Assembly (NCBI GenBank): GCA_029008615.1
Contig: JAQXJI010000004.1
Span: forward strand, 1-64,000
Direction: 5' to 3'
DNA: 64,000 nucleotides
Origin: Elusimicrobiota bacterium
GTDB taxonomy: Bacteria > Elusimicrobiota > Elusimicrobia > Elusimicrobiales > Elusimicrobiaceae
Of the stretch, positions 42,818 to 52,300 are shown one piece after another; the first letter of the stretch is position 1; each line of letters starts with the position of its first letter. Position numbers and translations under genes: made by a program. The notes below the pieces were generated by a model, which ran no database searches, was not told where the DNA came from, and saw only the letters and a program-made list of their open reading frames with translations.

Positions 42818-44422
42818 ATGCCAAAAATTAACTGTGCCATCTATACGCGTAAATCAACCGAACACGGCCTGGATATGGAGTTTAACTCGCTCCAAAATCA
42901 GGAGGAGGCGTGTAGGGCCTATATCCTGTCCCAAGCGTTCAACGGTTGGGAATATACCAAAACCTACTCAGACGGCGGTATCAGCGGGGGAACTATGGAA
43001 CGCCCGGGTTTACAAGCCTTGCTTAACGATATCCGTGCGGGCCATATCCAAGTAGTGGTGGTCTATAAAGTGGATCGTTTGTCGCGCTCTATTATAGACT
43101 TCCACAAAATGATGCAGGAGTTTGATAAATACGGGTGTAACTTTGTGTCTATCACGCAATCGTTTGATACCAGCAATTCTATGGGGAAACTGACGCTTAA
43201 TATGCTTTTATCTTTCGCCCAGTTTGAACGGGAGGTATCAGCGGAGCGCGTGCGGGATAAAATTGCTGCCAGTAAAGCCAAGGGATTATGGATGGGCGGA
43301 ACCCCGCCACTAGGCTATGACCTAAAAGACAAGCAGTTAATCCCGAACCCGCAGGAAACGGAACTCGTCAATCTGATTTTTAGTAAGTATTTAGAACTGG
43401 GAAATATACAAGCCACAGCCGATTGGATGAATCAGCAAGGCTACCGCAGTAAATGCTGGCAAACTGCGTCAGGGGATAAACGTGGCGGACATTTGTTCCG
43501 GCACGGGTCTATACAGCGAATCCTCGGGAATCCTGTCTATATAGGCAAAATCGCGCATTTAGCACTTAAAAAGGTGTATCCCGGGACACAAAAAGGGATT
43601 ATCCCGCAAGAGGTTTTTGAGAACGTACAGGCCAAGCTCGGCGCCAATAAAAATGGACTGCGGGAACACCGTAGGAATATCCGTGCTGATACCTTACTCG
43701 GGGATGTGTTAGTGGATGAGCGGGGGAGGGCCTATAAACTATCTTCGGGGCGTCAAGGTGGCAAAGTGTTTAAATACTATGTCATACGCAATGGGGCACA
43801 TTTATCGGTGGGGCAGCTAGACGACTTGGTGTTGCGGACGATTCAAAATGCGGATGACGGGGATATTTGTCTGCGCACAACGGCATTGGAATTGAGTAAA
43901 AACGAGGCTAAAACCTATTTAGAACGGGTTGTTTGCCAAAAGATAGGTAAGGAGTGCTATGTTGCAATATATTTGAAAAAACAGGCATTTGAAGCGTTTT
44001 TGGAGAAGCATATTACGGAGAATCCACCCAGTGGTGGGGTACGGGCGCAGATAAAGGGGGATAGTATGATCCTAAAAGACACATTCTACATAGATAATGT
44101 AACTAGTACCCGCTTGCAGAATGGCACTGCCAACAATATTTTGACGGTGCGCCAGCTAAACGAAAGCCTTGTTCGTGGGCTATCCCGCGCGTGGCAGTTG
44201 AAGAAGTTAATAGAGAAGGGGCAAACTACCCGAGAATGGGAAAAGGCAAGTGGAATGAATAAACGCACTTTTGCCCGGTATTTAAATTTGTGTTATCTCT
44301 CGCCAAAGATAGTAGCGGATATTTTGGAGTATAAAAACCCGCGAAATATGAGTTTGAAGGAACTTATGAATTTGGCGGAGGGGGAAACAGGGTTTAGTGG
44401 GCAAGAAAAGGCGTGGGGGTAG
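42818..44422 (+). CDS. Large serine recombinase
   Basis: 534 residues from the ATG at 42818 (AGGAG upstream); the frame before it is antisense to the membrane protein. The resolvase domain has AIYTRKSTEHG with catalytic Ser near residue 12, YKVDRLSRS and QFEREVSAERVRDK; the PF07508 recombinase domain follows (RILGNPVYIGKIAHLA). The zinc-ribbon Cys residues of many relatives are missing, as in other DUF2924-linked enzymes. Probably integrates and excises the element. Confidence 0.94.
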   Translation: MPKINCAIYTRKSTEHGLDMEFNSLQNQEEACRAYILSQAFNGWEYTKTYSDGGISGGTMERPGLQALLNDIRAGHIQVVVVYKVDRLSRSIIDFHKMMQEFDKYGCNFVSITQSFDTSNSMGKLTLNMLLSFAQFEREVSAERVRDKIAASKAKGLWMGGTPPLGYDLKDKQLIPNPQETELVNLIFSKYLELGNIQATADWMNQQGYRSKCWQTASGDKRGGHLFRHGSIQRILGNPVYIGKIAHLALKKVYPGTQKGIIPQEVFENVQAKLGANKNGLREHRRNIRADTLLGDVLVDERGRAYKLSSGRQGGKVFKYYVIRNGAHLSVGQLDDLVLRTIQNADDGDICLRTTALELSKNEAKTYLERVVCQKIGKECYVAIYLKKQAFEAFLEKHITENPPSGGVRAQIKGDSMILKDTFYIDNVTSTRLQNGTANNILTVRQLNESLVRGLSRAWQLKKLIEKGQTTREWEKASGMNKRTFARYLNLCYLSPKIVADILEYKNPRNMSLKELMNLAEGETGFSGQEKAWG

Positions 44423-44430
44423 AGAGAATG

Positions 44431-44446
44431 TGATAAAATATCTTTA
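44431..44446 (+). promoter_or_regulatory. Near-leaderless promoter of the zinc-ribbon gene
   Basis: TGATAAAATATCTTTA is identical to the 16 bases before era at 63720. TAAAAT as -10 would place the transcript start within a few bases of the ATG; there is no ribosome site. Confidence 0.5.
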
Positions 44447-44449
44447 CCT

Positions 44450-46426
44450 ATGAAATTAACTGATAATCCGCGATTGATGGCAGAATGGGACTATGAGAAA
44501 AACACGTTAGATCCAGCCCACTTAACTTTTGGTAGTAATAAGAAGGCTTGGTGGAAGTGTTCTATTTGCGGATATAGTTGGGAAACAAAGATTATATATA
44601 GAGCTGGAAAAGATCATACGGGTTGTCCTGCCTGCGCTAATAAAGTATTAGTTCAAGGATTCAATGATTTAGAAATAAAGTTTCCAAGAATAGCCAAAGA
44701 ATGGCATCCAACAAAAAATGGAGATCTTACTCCCAAAAACGTGAAAGCGTCTTCTCATAAAAAAGCATGGTGGATTTGTTCTCATAAGCACGAGTATGAA
44801 CAGTTGATAATGTTAAGAACAACTCGCGGTATGGGGTGTCCTTATTGTGCTGGCCACAAAGTTTGGGCAGGGTTTAACGATTTAACTACCACTCATCCTA
44901 AAATTGCTCAAGAGTGGCATCCTGTTAAGAATGGGAATTTAACTCCAAAGGATGTATTTGCAGGAAGTAAAAAAAAGGTTTGGTGGCGTTGTCCGAAAGG
45001 ACATGAATATGAACAAAGTCTTATAAAAAGAACTTCCCGAGGATACTCTTGCCCTATTTGTTCTGGACATCAAGCATTGGCTGGTTATAATGATTGTGCT
45101 ACTAAGTTTCCTTACCTTGCCAAAGAGTGGCATCCTATAAAAAATGGTACGTTAAAACCTTCAGATGTAACTTTTGGAAGTGGAAAGAAAGTGTGGTGGA
45201 TCTGCCCGATAGGTCATGAATACAAAGCCAGTGTACATGACAGAGGAACAGGTGGAACCACTTGTCCAATTTGTAGTTCTAGAAAATTTACATCATTTCC
45301 AGAACAAGCCATTTTTTATTACATAAAGCAAGTTTTTCCTAATACTCTTAACCGATATAGTAAGATTTTTGGCACTTGTATGGAATTTGATATTTATATT
45401 CCTTCGGCTAAAGTAGCCATTGAATATGATGGGGCTAATTGGCATCACACAGAAGAAGAACATAAAAGAGAACTTAAAAAATACGCTCTTTGTAAGGAAC
45501 ACAATGTTTTATTGATTAGAGTAAAAGAGATTTCTAACCAGACTTGGGAAAACGTCGCAGATAAAGTTTATTATCTTAAAAAGGTAAAAAGAACAGATTT
45601 TTTGCAATTGGAAAAGATTATATTTTCTATTTTGAATGATATTAGATCTTATTTGGGAAAAAATACAGTAACAACACACATAGATATCGATATTTTAAGA
45701 GATAAAAACGAAATACAGGAATATCTTTGTAGAATAGAAAATTCTCTAGAAAAGGAGCGACCCAATGTCGCTGGCAAGTGGAATTATGATAAAAATAGAA
45801 ATCTAACTCCAAATATGTTTTCTGTTGGATCCAATGAAATTGTATGGTGGAAATGTTCAGTATGTGGACATGAATGGCAGTCTAGTATCAACAGTATGAC
45901 ACGTCCCGGTAGATTTGGATGTGCTATATGTGCACAAGTCCATAGAGGGAAAACGTTTACAAAAGGTGTAGTTCGTAAAGTCGGCTCTTTGTTAGAAACA
46001 ATGCCGGAATTGGCCGTAGAGTGGCATCCTAATAAAAATGGAACACTTACTCCAGCAGATATTACAGCTGGTAGATTTAAACCAGTTTGGTGGCAATGTA
46101 AAAAATGTGGGTATGAGTGGAAAGCTAGTCCAAGTAATCGAAAAAAAGGGGCTGGTTGCCCCTGTTGTAGTGGTCGGGTTCCGAAGCCAGGTGTTAATGA
46201 TCTGGCAACAGTATATCCTCAACTTTTGTTAGAGTGGAACTATGCAAAAAATAAAGAAATAGTGCCTTCTGAATGCTTACCAGGCAGTGGTAAGAAAGTT
46301 TGGTGGAAGTGTAAACAATGTGGATATGAGTGGAAAACAGAAATTCGAGTAAGGACTCTAAAAAATCATGGGTGTCCTTTATGTTCCCGTAAGAAAAATA
46401 AAGAGCAATTATATTTTAAATTTTAA
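44450..46426 (+). CDS. Zinc-ribbon repeat protein with embedded nuclease domain
   Basis: 658 residues. Seven repeats of ~60 residues, each with EW(H/D/N)xxKN, a WWxC or WW-C-xx-C pair and a closing CPxC: four before and three after a central domain. The central domain (about residues 283-365) reads FPEQAIFYY, EFDIYIPSAKVAIEYDGANWH and LLIRVKE, a PD-(D/E)xK pattern as in Vsr/DUF559 proteins. Probably a DNA-binding nuclease carried as cargo; several defence-linked proteins have this treble-clef repeat type. Target unknown. Confidence 0.85.
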   Translation: MKLTDNPRLMAEWDYEKNTLDPAHLTFGSNKKAWWKCSICGYSWETKIIYRAGKDHTGCPACANKVLVQGFNDLEIKFPRIAKEWHPTKNGDLTPKNVKASSHKKAWWICSHKHEYEQLIMLRTTRGMGCPYCAGHKVWAGFNDLTTTHPKIAQEWHPVKNGNLTPKDVFAGSKKKVWWRCPKGHEYEQSLIKRTSRGYSCPICSGHQALAGYNDCATKFPYLAKEWHPIKNGTLKPSDVTFGSGKKVWWICPIGHEYKASVHDRGTGGTTCPICSSRKFTSFPEQAIFYYIKQVFPNTLNRYSKIFGTCMEFDIYIPSAKVAIEYDGANWHHTEEEHKRELKKYALCKEHNVLLIRVKEISNQTWENVADKVYYLKKVKRTDFLQLEKIIFSILNDIRSYLGKNTVTTHIDIDILRDKNEIQEYLCRIENSLEKERPNVAGKWNYDKNRNLTPNMFSVGSNEIVWWKCSVCGHEWQSSINSMTRPGRFGCAICAQVHRGKTFTKGVVRKVGSLLETMPELAVEWHPNKNGTLTPADITAGRFKPVWWQCKKCGYEWKASPSNRKKGAGCPCCSGRVPKPGVNDLATVYPQLLLEWNYAKNKEIVPSECLPGSGKKVWWKCKQCGYEWKTEIRVRTLKNHGCPLCSRKKNKEQLYFKF

Positions 46427-46458
46427 GTATTCGGATCCTCTCATTTTGCCCACCAGAG

Positions 46459-46484
46459 AAAAAGGCCCCAAACGGGCCTTTTTT
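46459..46484 (+). terminator. Terminator after the zinc-ribbon gene
   Basis: AAAAAGGCCC and GGGCCTTTTTT pair around CAAAC. Confidence 0.85.
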
Positions 46485-46562
46485 GCACTCCACTAAAAGG
46501 TCTCTAAAACCGTATGGATATACTTTGCCCCAAAACTTCGACGAGAGGGGGAAAATAAGAAA

Positions 46563-46590
46563 ATAAAAAAGACACTTCGTAAGAAGTGTC
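46563..46590 (-). terminator. Terminator of the tRNA-Pro transcript
   Basis: GACACTTC and GAAGTGTC pair around four bases, with a T-run on the minus strand, just beyond the tRNA 3' end. Confidence 0.8.
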
Positions 46591-46597
46591 TGCTAAA

Positions 46598-46673
46598 TGG
46601 TCGGGGCGACTGGATTTGAACCAGCGACCTCACGGTCCCGAACCGTGCGCGCTACCAACTGCGCTACGCCCCG
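46598..46673 (-). tRNA. tRNA-Pro (CGG)
   Basis: 76 bases including an encoded CCA. Acceptor CGGGGCG/CGCCCCG, D arm GCGC/GCGC, anticodon stem CACGG/CCGTG with loop TTCGGGA (anticodon CGG), T arm GCTGG/CCAGT with TTCAAAT. Possible integration target of the island. Confidence 0.95.
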
Positions 46674-46698
46674 TATATGATTGTATTCTAATTTAAAA

Positions 46699-46773
46699 TG
46701 GTCGGGGAGCCGAGAATCGAACTCGGGACCTCTCGCACCCCAAGCGAGCGCTATACCACTAAGCCACTCCCCG
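46699..46773 (-). tRNA. tRNA-Pro (GGG)
   Basis: 75 bases with encoded CCA. Acceptor CGGGGAG/CTCCCCG, anticodon stem CTCGC/GCGAG with loop TTGGGGT (anticodon GGG), T arm CCGAG/CTCGG. Second proline tRNA in tandem, upstream of the first. Confidence 0.95.
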
Positions 46774-46832
46774 ATAGTCACAACTTTATGTAAGGTGTTG
46801 GGTGCTTTAATTTTCCTTACACATATATTTTA

Positions 46833-47186
46833 TCATTCTTTTATGATTTGTGAAAGAGTTTCTTTAATTTCTTTTAAAAAATTTACATCTTTCACAGTGT
46901 AGCCGGTTTTTGAATCTTTGGGTTTTGCGCCCAAAGCCATATACCTGCTAAGATGTTTTTTTGCGCCTTCAAGCGTCATTTTATGGCGCTGGGTAAGTTC
47001 TTTTATCTTAAGTATGGTATTTATATCCGCCTTGGTGTATCTTCTGTGTTTGCTTTCTTTACGTATCGGGCGGATTAGGTTAAAAGTTTTTTCCCAATAT
47101 CTTATTGTATATTCTGGAACCGAGCAAAGCTTGGCCGCTTCGCCTATGGTAAAATATTCTTTACTTTGCAGTTCCTCAATATTCAT
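46833..47186 (-). CDS. MerR-family transcription regulator
   Basis: 117 residues. The N-terminal MerR helix-turn-helix reads FTIGEAAKLCSVPEYTIRYWEK with HRRYTKADI; the C-terminal part is a helical linker without Cys metal ligands. MerR genes next to HU/IHF genes of this type are common. Four bases after the HU gene, same operon. Confidence 0.9.
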   Translation of the reverse strand: MNIEELQSKEYFTIGEAAKLCSVPEYTIRYWEKTFNLIRPIRKESKHRRYTKADINTILKIKELTQRHKMTLEGAKKHLSRYMALGAKPKDSKTGYTVKDVNFLKEIKETLSQIIKE

Positions 47187-47189
47187 ATT

Positions 47190-47450
47190 TTATTTTAAAA
47201 TATTTTCCGACGCTTTAAATCTTATGCGCGTTTTTGCCGGTACTGGTATGGCTTTGCCGGTTTTAGGGTTTTTAAGGCTTATGGGGCGGCTTTCCTTCGT
47301 CTTAAAAGTGCCGAAGTTCGAAAGCACCACCTTATCGCCTTTTTTAAGCGCATCTTTCATTATCTGAATGGTATGTTCTACGGCGGCTTTGGCCTGTTTT
47401 TTGTCAAAAAGATGTTTGGAGAGTTCTTGTATAATGTCTTCCTTATTCAT
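47190..47450 (-). CDS. HU/IHF family DNA-binding protein
   Basis: 86 residues. Nucleoid protein: LSNFGTFKTKESRP and the beta-arm GRxP-like region NPKTGKAIPVPA, ending RIRFKAS. Cannot be split between HU and IHF from sequence alone. Precedes merR on the minus strand. Confidence 0.93.
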   Translation of the reverse strand: MNKEDIIQELSKHLFDKKQAKAAVEHTIQIMKDALKKGDKVVLSNFGTFKTKESRPISLKNPKTGKAIPVPAKTRIRFKASENILK

Positions 47451-47481
47451 GTGAGTCTTCCTCCGAGTGTCGTAAATCGTT

Positions 47482-48468
47482 TTAAAAACCCAGCGCGCGG
47501 ATGAGAACGGAGGGCTTTTCGCCTTTAATTACTATTTTCCAAATAGCCGTAATCACGGGGCAGTTGAGTTTGTTTTTCTGTATTAAATCATAGACGCTTT
47601 GCACAGAGTTTGCGCCTTCGGCTATGGTGCCGACTTGTTCTTTGGCTTGCTGCAGGGAGAGGCCCTGGCCCAACTTTTCGCCCAGTCTTCTGTTCCTGGA
47701 AATGGCGGACATACCCGTCAATACCGCGTCGCCGAGCCCGCAAAGTCCGTATACTGCTTCGGTAGTGCAGCCTTGGCTTAGCATTATTGCGTTAAGTTCC
47801 TGCATAGCTTGGGTTAAAAGTGCGGCTTTGGTGTTTGCGCCGTCGCCTATGCCGTCAAGCAGACCGCAGCCTATTGCCACCACATTTTTTATGGCTCCAC
47901 CGAATTCCGCTCCGCGGCGGTCGAAAGAGGTTTCCAATATTATCGGCGGGAAGCTTAGCTTTTGTTTAAGTTCGTCCATTAAAACGCCGTTATGGCCGGC
48001 TAAAATTATTTTTGTTGGGATATTCCTTGCCACTTCCAAAGCAAAGCTAGGCCCACTGAAAGCGAAAACGTAATCTTTAAGCTGGGGGAGTTCTTCTTCA
48101 ATAATCTCGCACATAGTTTTAAAGGTTTTGTCTTCAAGCCCTTTTGAGGCGCTTATCGCAGGTATAACCCTGCCGTTGAGCAGCGGTTTTATTTTGGCGC
48201 AGAACGAGCGTACCGCTTTTGAGGATATTACAAAAACCAACATATCGGTATCTTTTACTGCTTCTTCTTCGCTGCCGGTAAGGGTAATATTGTTATGAAA
48301 TTTAAAATCCGGGATATTGGGATGCCCGCCGCCGTTGGCGTTTATAGCGTCAAGCAGCTGTTTTGAGTATTCCCATACCGTTACTTTAAAGCCTATCCGT
48401 GCGATATGCTGGGCTATAACGCTGCCCCATACGCCTGCGCCTAAAACAGTTATTTTATTTATTTGCAT
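47482..48468 (-). CDS. gpsA: Glycerol-3-phosphate dehydrogenase [NAD(P)+]
   Basis: 328 residues from the ATG at 48468; a TTG at 48489 would extend it into plsY. Makes sn-glycerol 3-phosphate for phospholipids. Rossmann motif LGAGVWGSVIA, SASKGLE, GPSFALEVA, and the catalytic Lys region GGAIKNVVAIGCG. Overlaps plsY by 14 bases; the product is the plsY substrate. Confidence 0.95.
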   Translation of the reverse strand: MQINKITVLGAGVWGSVIAQHIARIGFKVTVWEYSKQLLDAINANGGGHPNIPDFKFHNNITLTGSEEEAVKDTDMLVFVISSKAVRSFCAKIKPLLNGRVIPAISASKGLEDKTFKTMCEIIEEELPQLKDYVFAFSGPSFALEVARNIPTKIILAGHNGVLMDELKQKLSFPPIILETSFDRRGAEFGGAIKNVVAIGCGLLDGIGDGANTKAALLTQAMQELNAIMLSQGCTTEAVYGLCGLGDAVLTGMSAISRNRRLGEKLGQGLSLQQAKEQVGTIAEGANSVQSVYDLIQKNKLNCPVITAIWKIVIKGEKPSVLIRALGF

Positions 48469-49069
48469 TTTTTTTGGAACCGTCTTCAAAAGCGAGTTCG
48501 CTTTTGTTAAGCATACGCTTAATATTGGGTATATGTTTGTAAATTACTATAATACCGACCACAGTACAAACCAGACTGTAACCTATGGGGTGATTGGCTA
48601 TAAAGAAGCTCGTCAGCGGCAGTACTACGGCCGCCAAGATTGAACCGGGGGATATTCTGCCGGTTTTCCAGACAACTATGACGAATGAGGCAAAGGCTAT
48701 TGCCGTAGGTATAGGCAGCAGCGCGCCGAATACTCCTGCGGAGGTCGCCACGCCTTTGCCGCCGCGGAATTTTAAATAAACCGTCCACATATGCCCGCAA
48801 ATAGCGATAAATCCGCAGATAAGCGGCATATATTGGGAAGACGGCGCAAAATATTTTGCCAGTTCCACGGCCAACGCGCCTTTAAAAGCGTCGCATAAAA
48901 ATGTGCTTATTCCGGCCCATTTGCCTACGGTTCTGTATACGTTGGCGGCGCCGGGATTGCCGGAACCGTAATTTCTTATATCAAATCCTTTTAATTTCTT
49001 AGTTATCAAATAGCCGGAAGGTATGCCGCCTATCAGATAGCTTGCAAGTATGAGTATTAAATTCGTCAT
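48455..49069 (-). CDS. plsY: Glycerol-3-phosphate acyltransferase
   Basis: 204 residues, about five membrane helices. Adds an acyl group from acyl phosphate to glycerol 3-phosphate. Motifs: GGIPSGYLI, YGSGNPGAANVYR and KFRGGKGVATSAG. Pairs with gpsA as the first two steps of phospholipid synthesis. Confidence 0.95.
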   Translation of the reverse strand: MTNLILILASYLIGGIPSGYLITKKLKGFDIRNYGSGNPGAANVYRTVGKWAGISTFLCDAFKGALAVELAKYFAPSSQYMPLICGFIAICGHMWTVYLKFRGGKGVATSAGVFGALLPIPTAIAFASFVIVVWKTGRISPGSILAAVVLPLTSFFIANHPIGYSLVCTVVGIIVIYKHIPNIKRMLNKSELAFEDGSKKNANK

Positions 49070-49276
49070 ATATCTTATTATATTAAATTTTATGGAGTTA
49101 CAATAATTATTTGACTTTGGGATAAAAGCGTTCTCGGTGATTAATCCGCTTAGGAGTATATTTATTAGCGCCGTATTTTAATGTGATTTTTTAAGACGCC
49201 CCTTAATCCCGTCCTTAATAGAAACCCGCCTTAAAATAATAAAATTTCCGCCCGATATCTTTTAGGCCAAATAAAA

Positions 49277-49299
49277 ACCGCCCGCTGTTTGCGGGCGGT
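49277..49299 (-). terminator. Terminator of the alpha-2-macroglobulin operon
   Basis: ACCGCCCGC pairs with GCGGGCGGT around TGTTT, with TTTTTA on the minus strand. Confidence 0.9.
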
Positions 49300-49320
49300 C
49301 TTAAGAGAACTGTCAGGCTT

Positions 49321-52300
49321 TTATTTTACTTTCACTTTAAAGCCTGCGCTGTGCGCCGTAACTTCCGGCATATACATACTTTGAATCGTCGCCGCGCCGG
49401 AGGTAAATGTCCCGGCGGAGGTGGGCCTTATTGTGTATTTAAGTTCATAAGAGCCTCTGGGCAGATTTTGCAGGAAGAAGTTTGTTACGTTTGATTTAAG
49501 TTCTTCATACCTAGGCAGCTGCCCGTCGTATTTCCAGCCGGAAAGAAGCTCATCTGCTTCAAAAGCGGCCGGTTTGGGATCGCTTAACACCACGAAGTCA
49601 AACGCGGACTGGCTCTTTAAAGTCAATCTGACTTCCACCTGATCGCCGGCGGCGAGGGCTTCGCCTTCTTTTATTTTGCGGGCTTTGCCGTCTTTGATAA
49701 GATAGTATTCTTTATCTGCCGTAATCAATCCCTCTTTGGAGGAAGCCAAAGGCGTATCTGTGGTGAAGAGTGCGCTTATGGTTGCGTAATCGTCAAAGTC
49801 CTGAGCGGGAGTTTCCATAGTCAGTACCGCCTTGTTGATTGAGGCTTTAAAGACGTTCGGCGTTATTTCGTCCCCATAGGCGCTAAGCGTCAGGCCGGAA
49901 GGATTCACGTCATAAGGCTGTACGGTAACTTTTGTGGTTTTGCTGTTCCATTCGGTTGTGAATATCTTTGTCTGTTCAAGAGCATTGGCGTTAATCATTA
50001 TGCCCATAAGCGCATAAACCGCTTTTGCCGCACTTTGAGGATTGCCCCAAGCTTCGGCCTTTTCATTGAAGATGAGCCACTTGGCAAGGCCGTTAATGCG
50101 CTCGTCTTGCGGGTCAAACTCGTTTAAGGCTTGTAAGGCCGCCGCGTGGAGGGTTATACCGTCTTCGAACCACTGCCAAGTGCGGTCTTCCAAAGTCCAG
50201 GCTATGCCGGTTATGTCGGATTCCGTGGACATATCAAACAAGCGGTCTATTTGCAGTTTGGCCTTTTCCGTATTGCCTAAGCGTTTATATACGGAAGCTG
50301 CGTAAGCGTAGGCCAAAGGCGTTTGCAGGGGGTGTTTTTCAAATTCCTGCATAGTTTTAACCGCAAGCTGATAAGCTTTTGCGTCCCATTCTTTGGGGAA
50401 GGACGTCAAGACGTAAGCCATATATACGCCGACCGTAGAATCTTTGGAGTCAAATTTAGACGTAATATAATTTAAGGCTTTTTTTGCGGCTTTTTCGTCA
50501 ATTTTTACCCCGTAGCGGTAAGCCTGAGCGAAGCTTTCCAGTACGTTTAAAGTAATAAATATCGTACTGCGTCCGCCTTTTACCCAAGCATAACCGCCGT
50601 CGCCGTTTTGGAAGCGGGCCAAATCTCTTTCGGCTTGGGCTTTTTGTTGTTCTACTGTTTGAGCGTCAAACAAGTCTATAACCGCTTGTTCTTTATTAAA
50701 GCCTTTGCTCAAAAGATACCACGGGCTTTGCGCGACGTCGTTCAGCAGAAGTTCCTCGTTTGCGCTCCAAGCGGGTATTACGCTTTCGCGTTTGGGCAGT
50801 TTTGCCGCGGCTTCTTTAAGCTGCGGGTAATCGTTGTAAAGCTTGCTGAAGATAGCCAAAGGCAAATAAGAATTTGCCGCATAAGTGGCGGAAGTCCTGT
50901 TTGCTTTGACAAGCAGCGGCATCGCGTTGAGCACCGGCATAAGCAAGGAGGGGGAAACCGTTATGTGTACGGCTTCTATTTTGGCGTTTTTATCTACGCC
51001 GCCCAAGAACAGTTTGTTTACGCCTTTCTTTAATGCCACGGTTCTGCTTGAAGTAAGCTGCTGCAAGCTGGGCAGTAAAGCCACGGTTTTGATTTCGCCG
51101 TCGCTTAAAGCCGCGCTTTTGGCCGTTGCGGAGAACATTATATCCGCGCCTTCCTGCGGGGCTTTGAAAGCCCATTTTACTATGCTTTGGCTTTTTGCCG
51201 CTACGGTTACGTTTTGCGCGGGGTATTCAACTGCTTTGCACGCCCCCGCTTCTTCGGAGCAATCGTAATTTGCCGTAAGATTTACCTCCGCCGTAATCGG
51301 TCTGTCCGTAGTATTGCTTACCAAAGCTTGAAGTTCTATTTCATCGCCTGTTCTTAAGAAACGCGGGGCTTCGAGGCTTATCATAAGGTCTTTCCTGGTG
51401 ACGAAAGAAAAGTCCGTCTTGCCTGTTTTTACGTTTTTTGTAAATGCCGCGGCAAGTATATTCCATTGACCTATGCTCTGCGGAAGAGTAAAAGTAAATT
51501 CCGAAAATCCGTTTTTTACGTCTAAATTCGGCAGCCATAAAGCGTTGGGGGAGAAATCCGAACGCAAAGAGTCTGCGCCGTTTTCAGCGGCTGCGTCGTC
51601 AATTTCGCGCGTTTGGGCAACAGCGATTTCATAGTCTTCCAATGCGCTTTCCTCAACGGCGTCTGCCGCGTCATAGGCAAGCGCCGCTTTCTTAACCGAA
51701 GCGGAGCGTACTGTTGCGTTTCTTACACCGCGTTCCAATCCGGCGGCAGCCGCAGAATAGAACATAGGCATAGGGGCTTCATAATTTCCGCCTTCAAGGG
51801 AGGAGACAAAGGGATTATAGGCGTAACCTTTTTCGTAAGCTTGCAGGGTGTTTAAGGAATGCGGCCTGTAATAATCCAATGATTTATCGTAAACCGTTAT
51901 CAGGGCCTTGGCGTCTACGGGTTTTTTGTCCTCGTCAAGAACGGAAAGGCTTACGGTTTTGTTCGCCCCGGGGAAAGAAAATTCCGTGGCCGAAAGTTCC
52001 AAATTTAGTTTGGAATTTACATAAGGCACAGTTATATCCGTCTGACCGTCAAACATTTCATAATCATATACGGAGAACCACCTTAAGCTTACTCCGCCCT
52101 GATAAGCTTTGCTTATGGGCAGCTGCATTATGGCCGGGCCGCTCTGCGTGAGAGTATGTTTGGAAACTAAAAATTGGTCTTTGTAAACCTCAATATATTT
52201 ATTGCCTTTTGTTTTTGAAGAACCGATTAGAATTAATGCTTTTTCCCCGGGATAGTAGGTTTTGAACTCCGCAACCGCGGGGTGGTTGCCCGGCAGGGAA

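Larger units (their letters stand above)
46433..46605. repeat. Right imperfect direct repeat bounding the island
   Basis: Counterpart of 23336-23510. Its final CTAAATGGTCGGG (46593-46605) overlaps the 3' end, including CCA, of the tRNA-Pro at 46598. Confidence 0.7.

Noticed and set aside
24045-46426. Whole island as one intact prophage
   Set aside because: No portal, capsid, tail, lysis or replication genes are present; composition changes several times within it.
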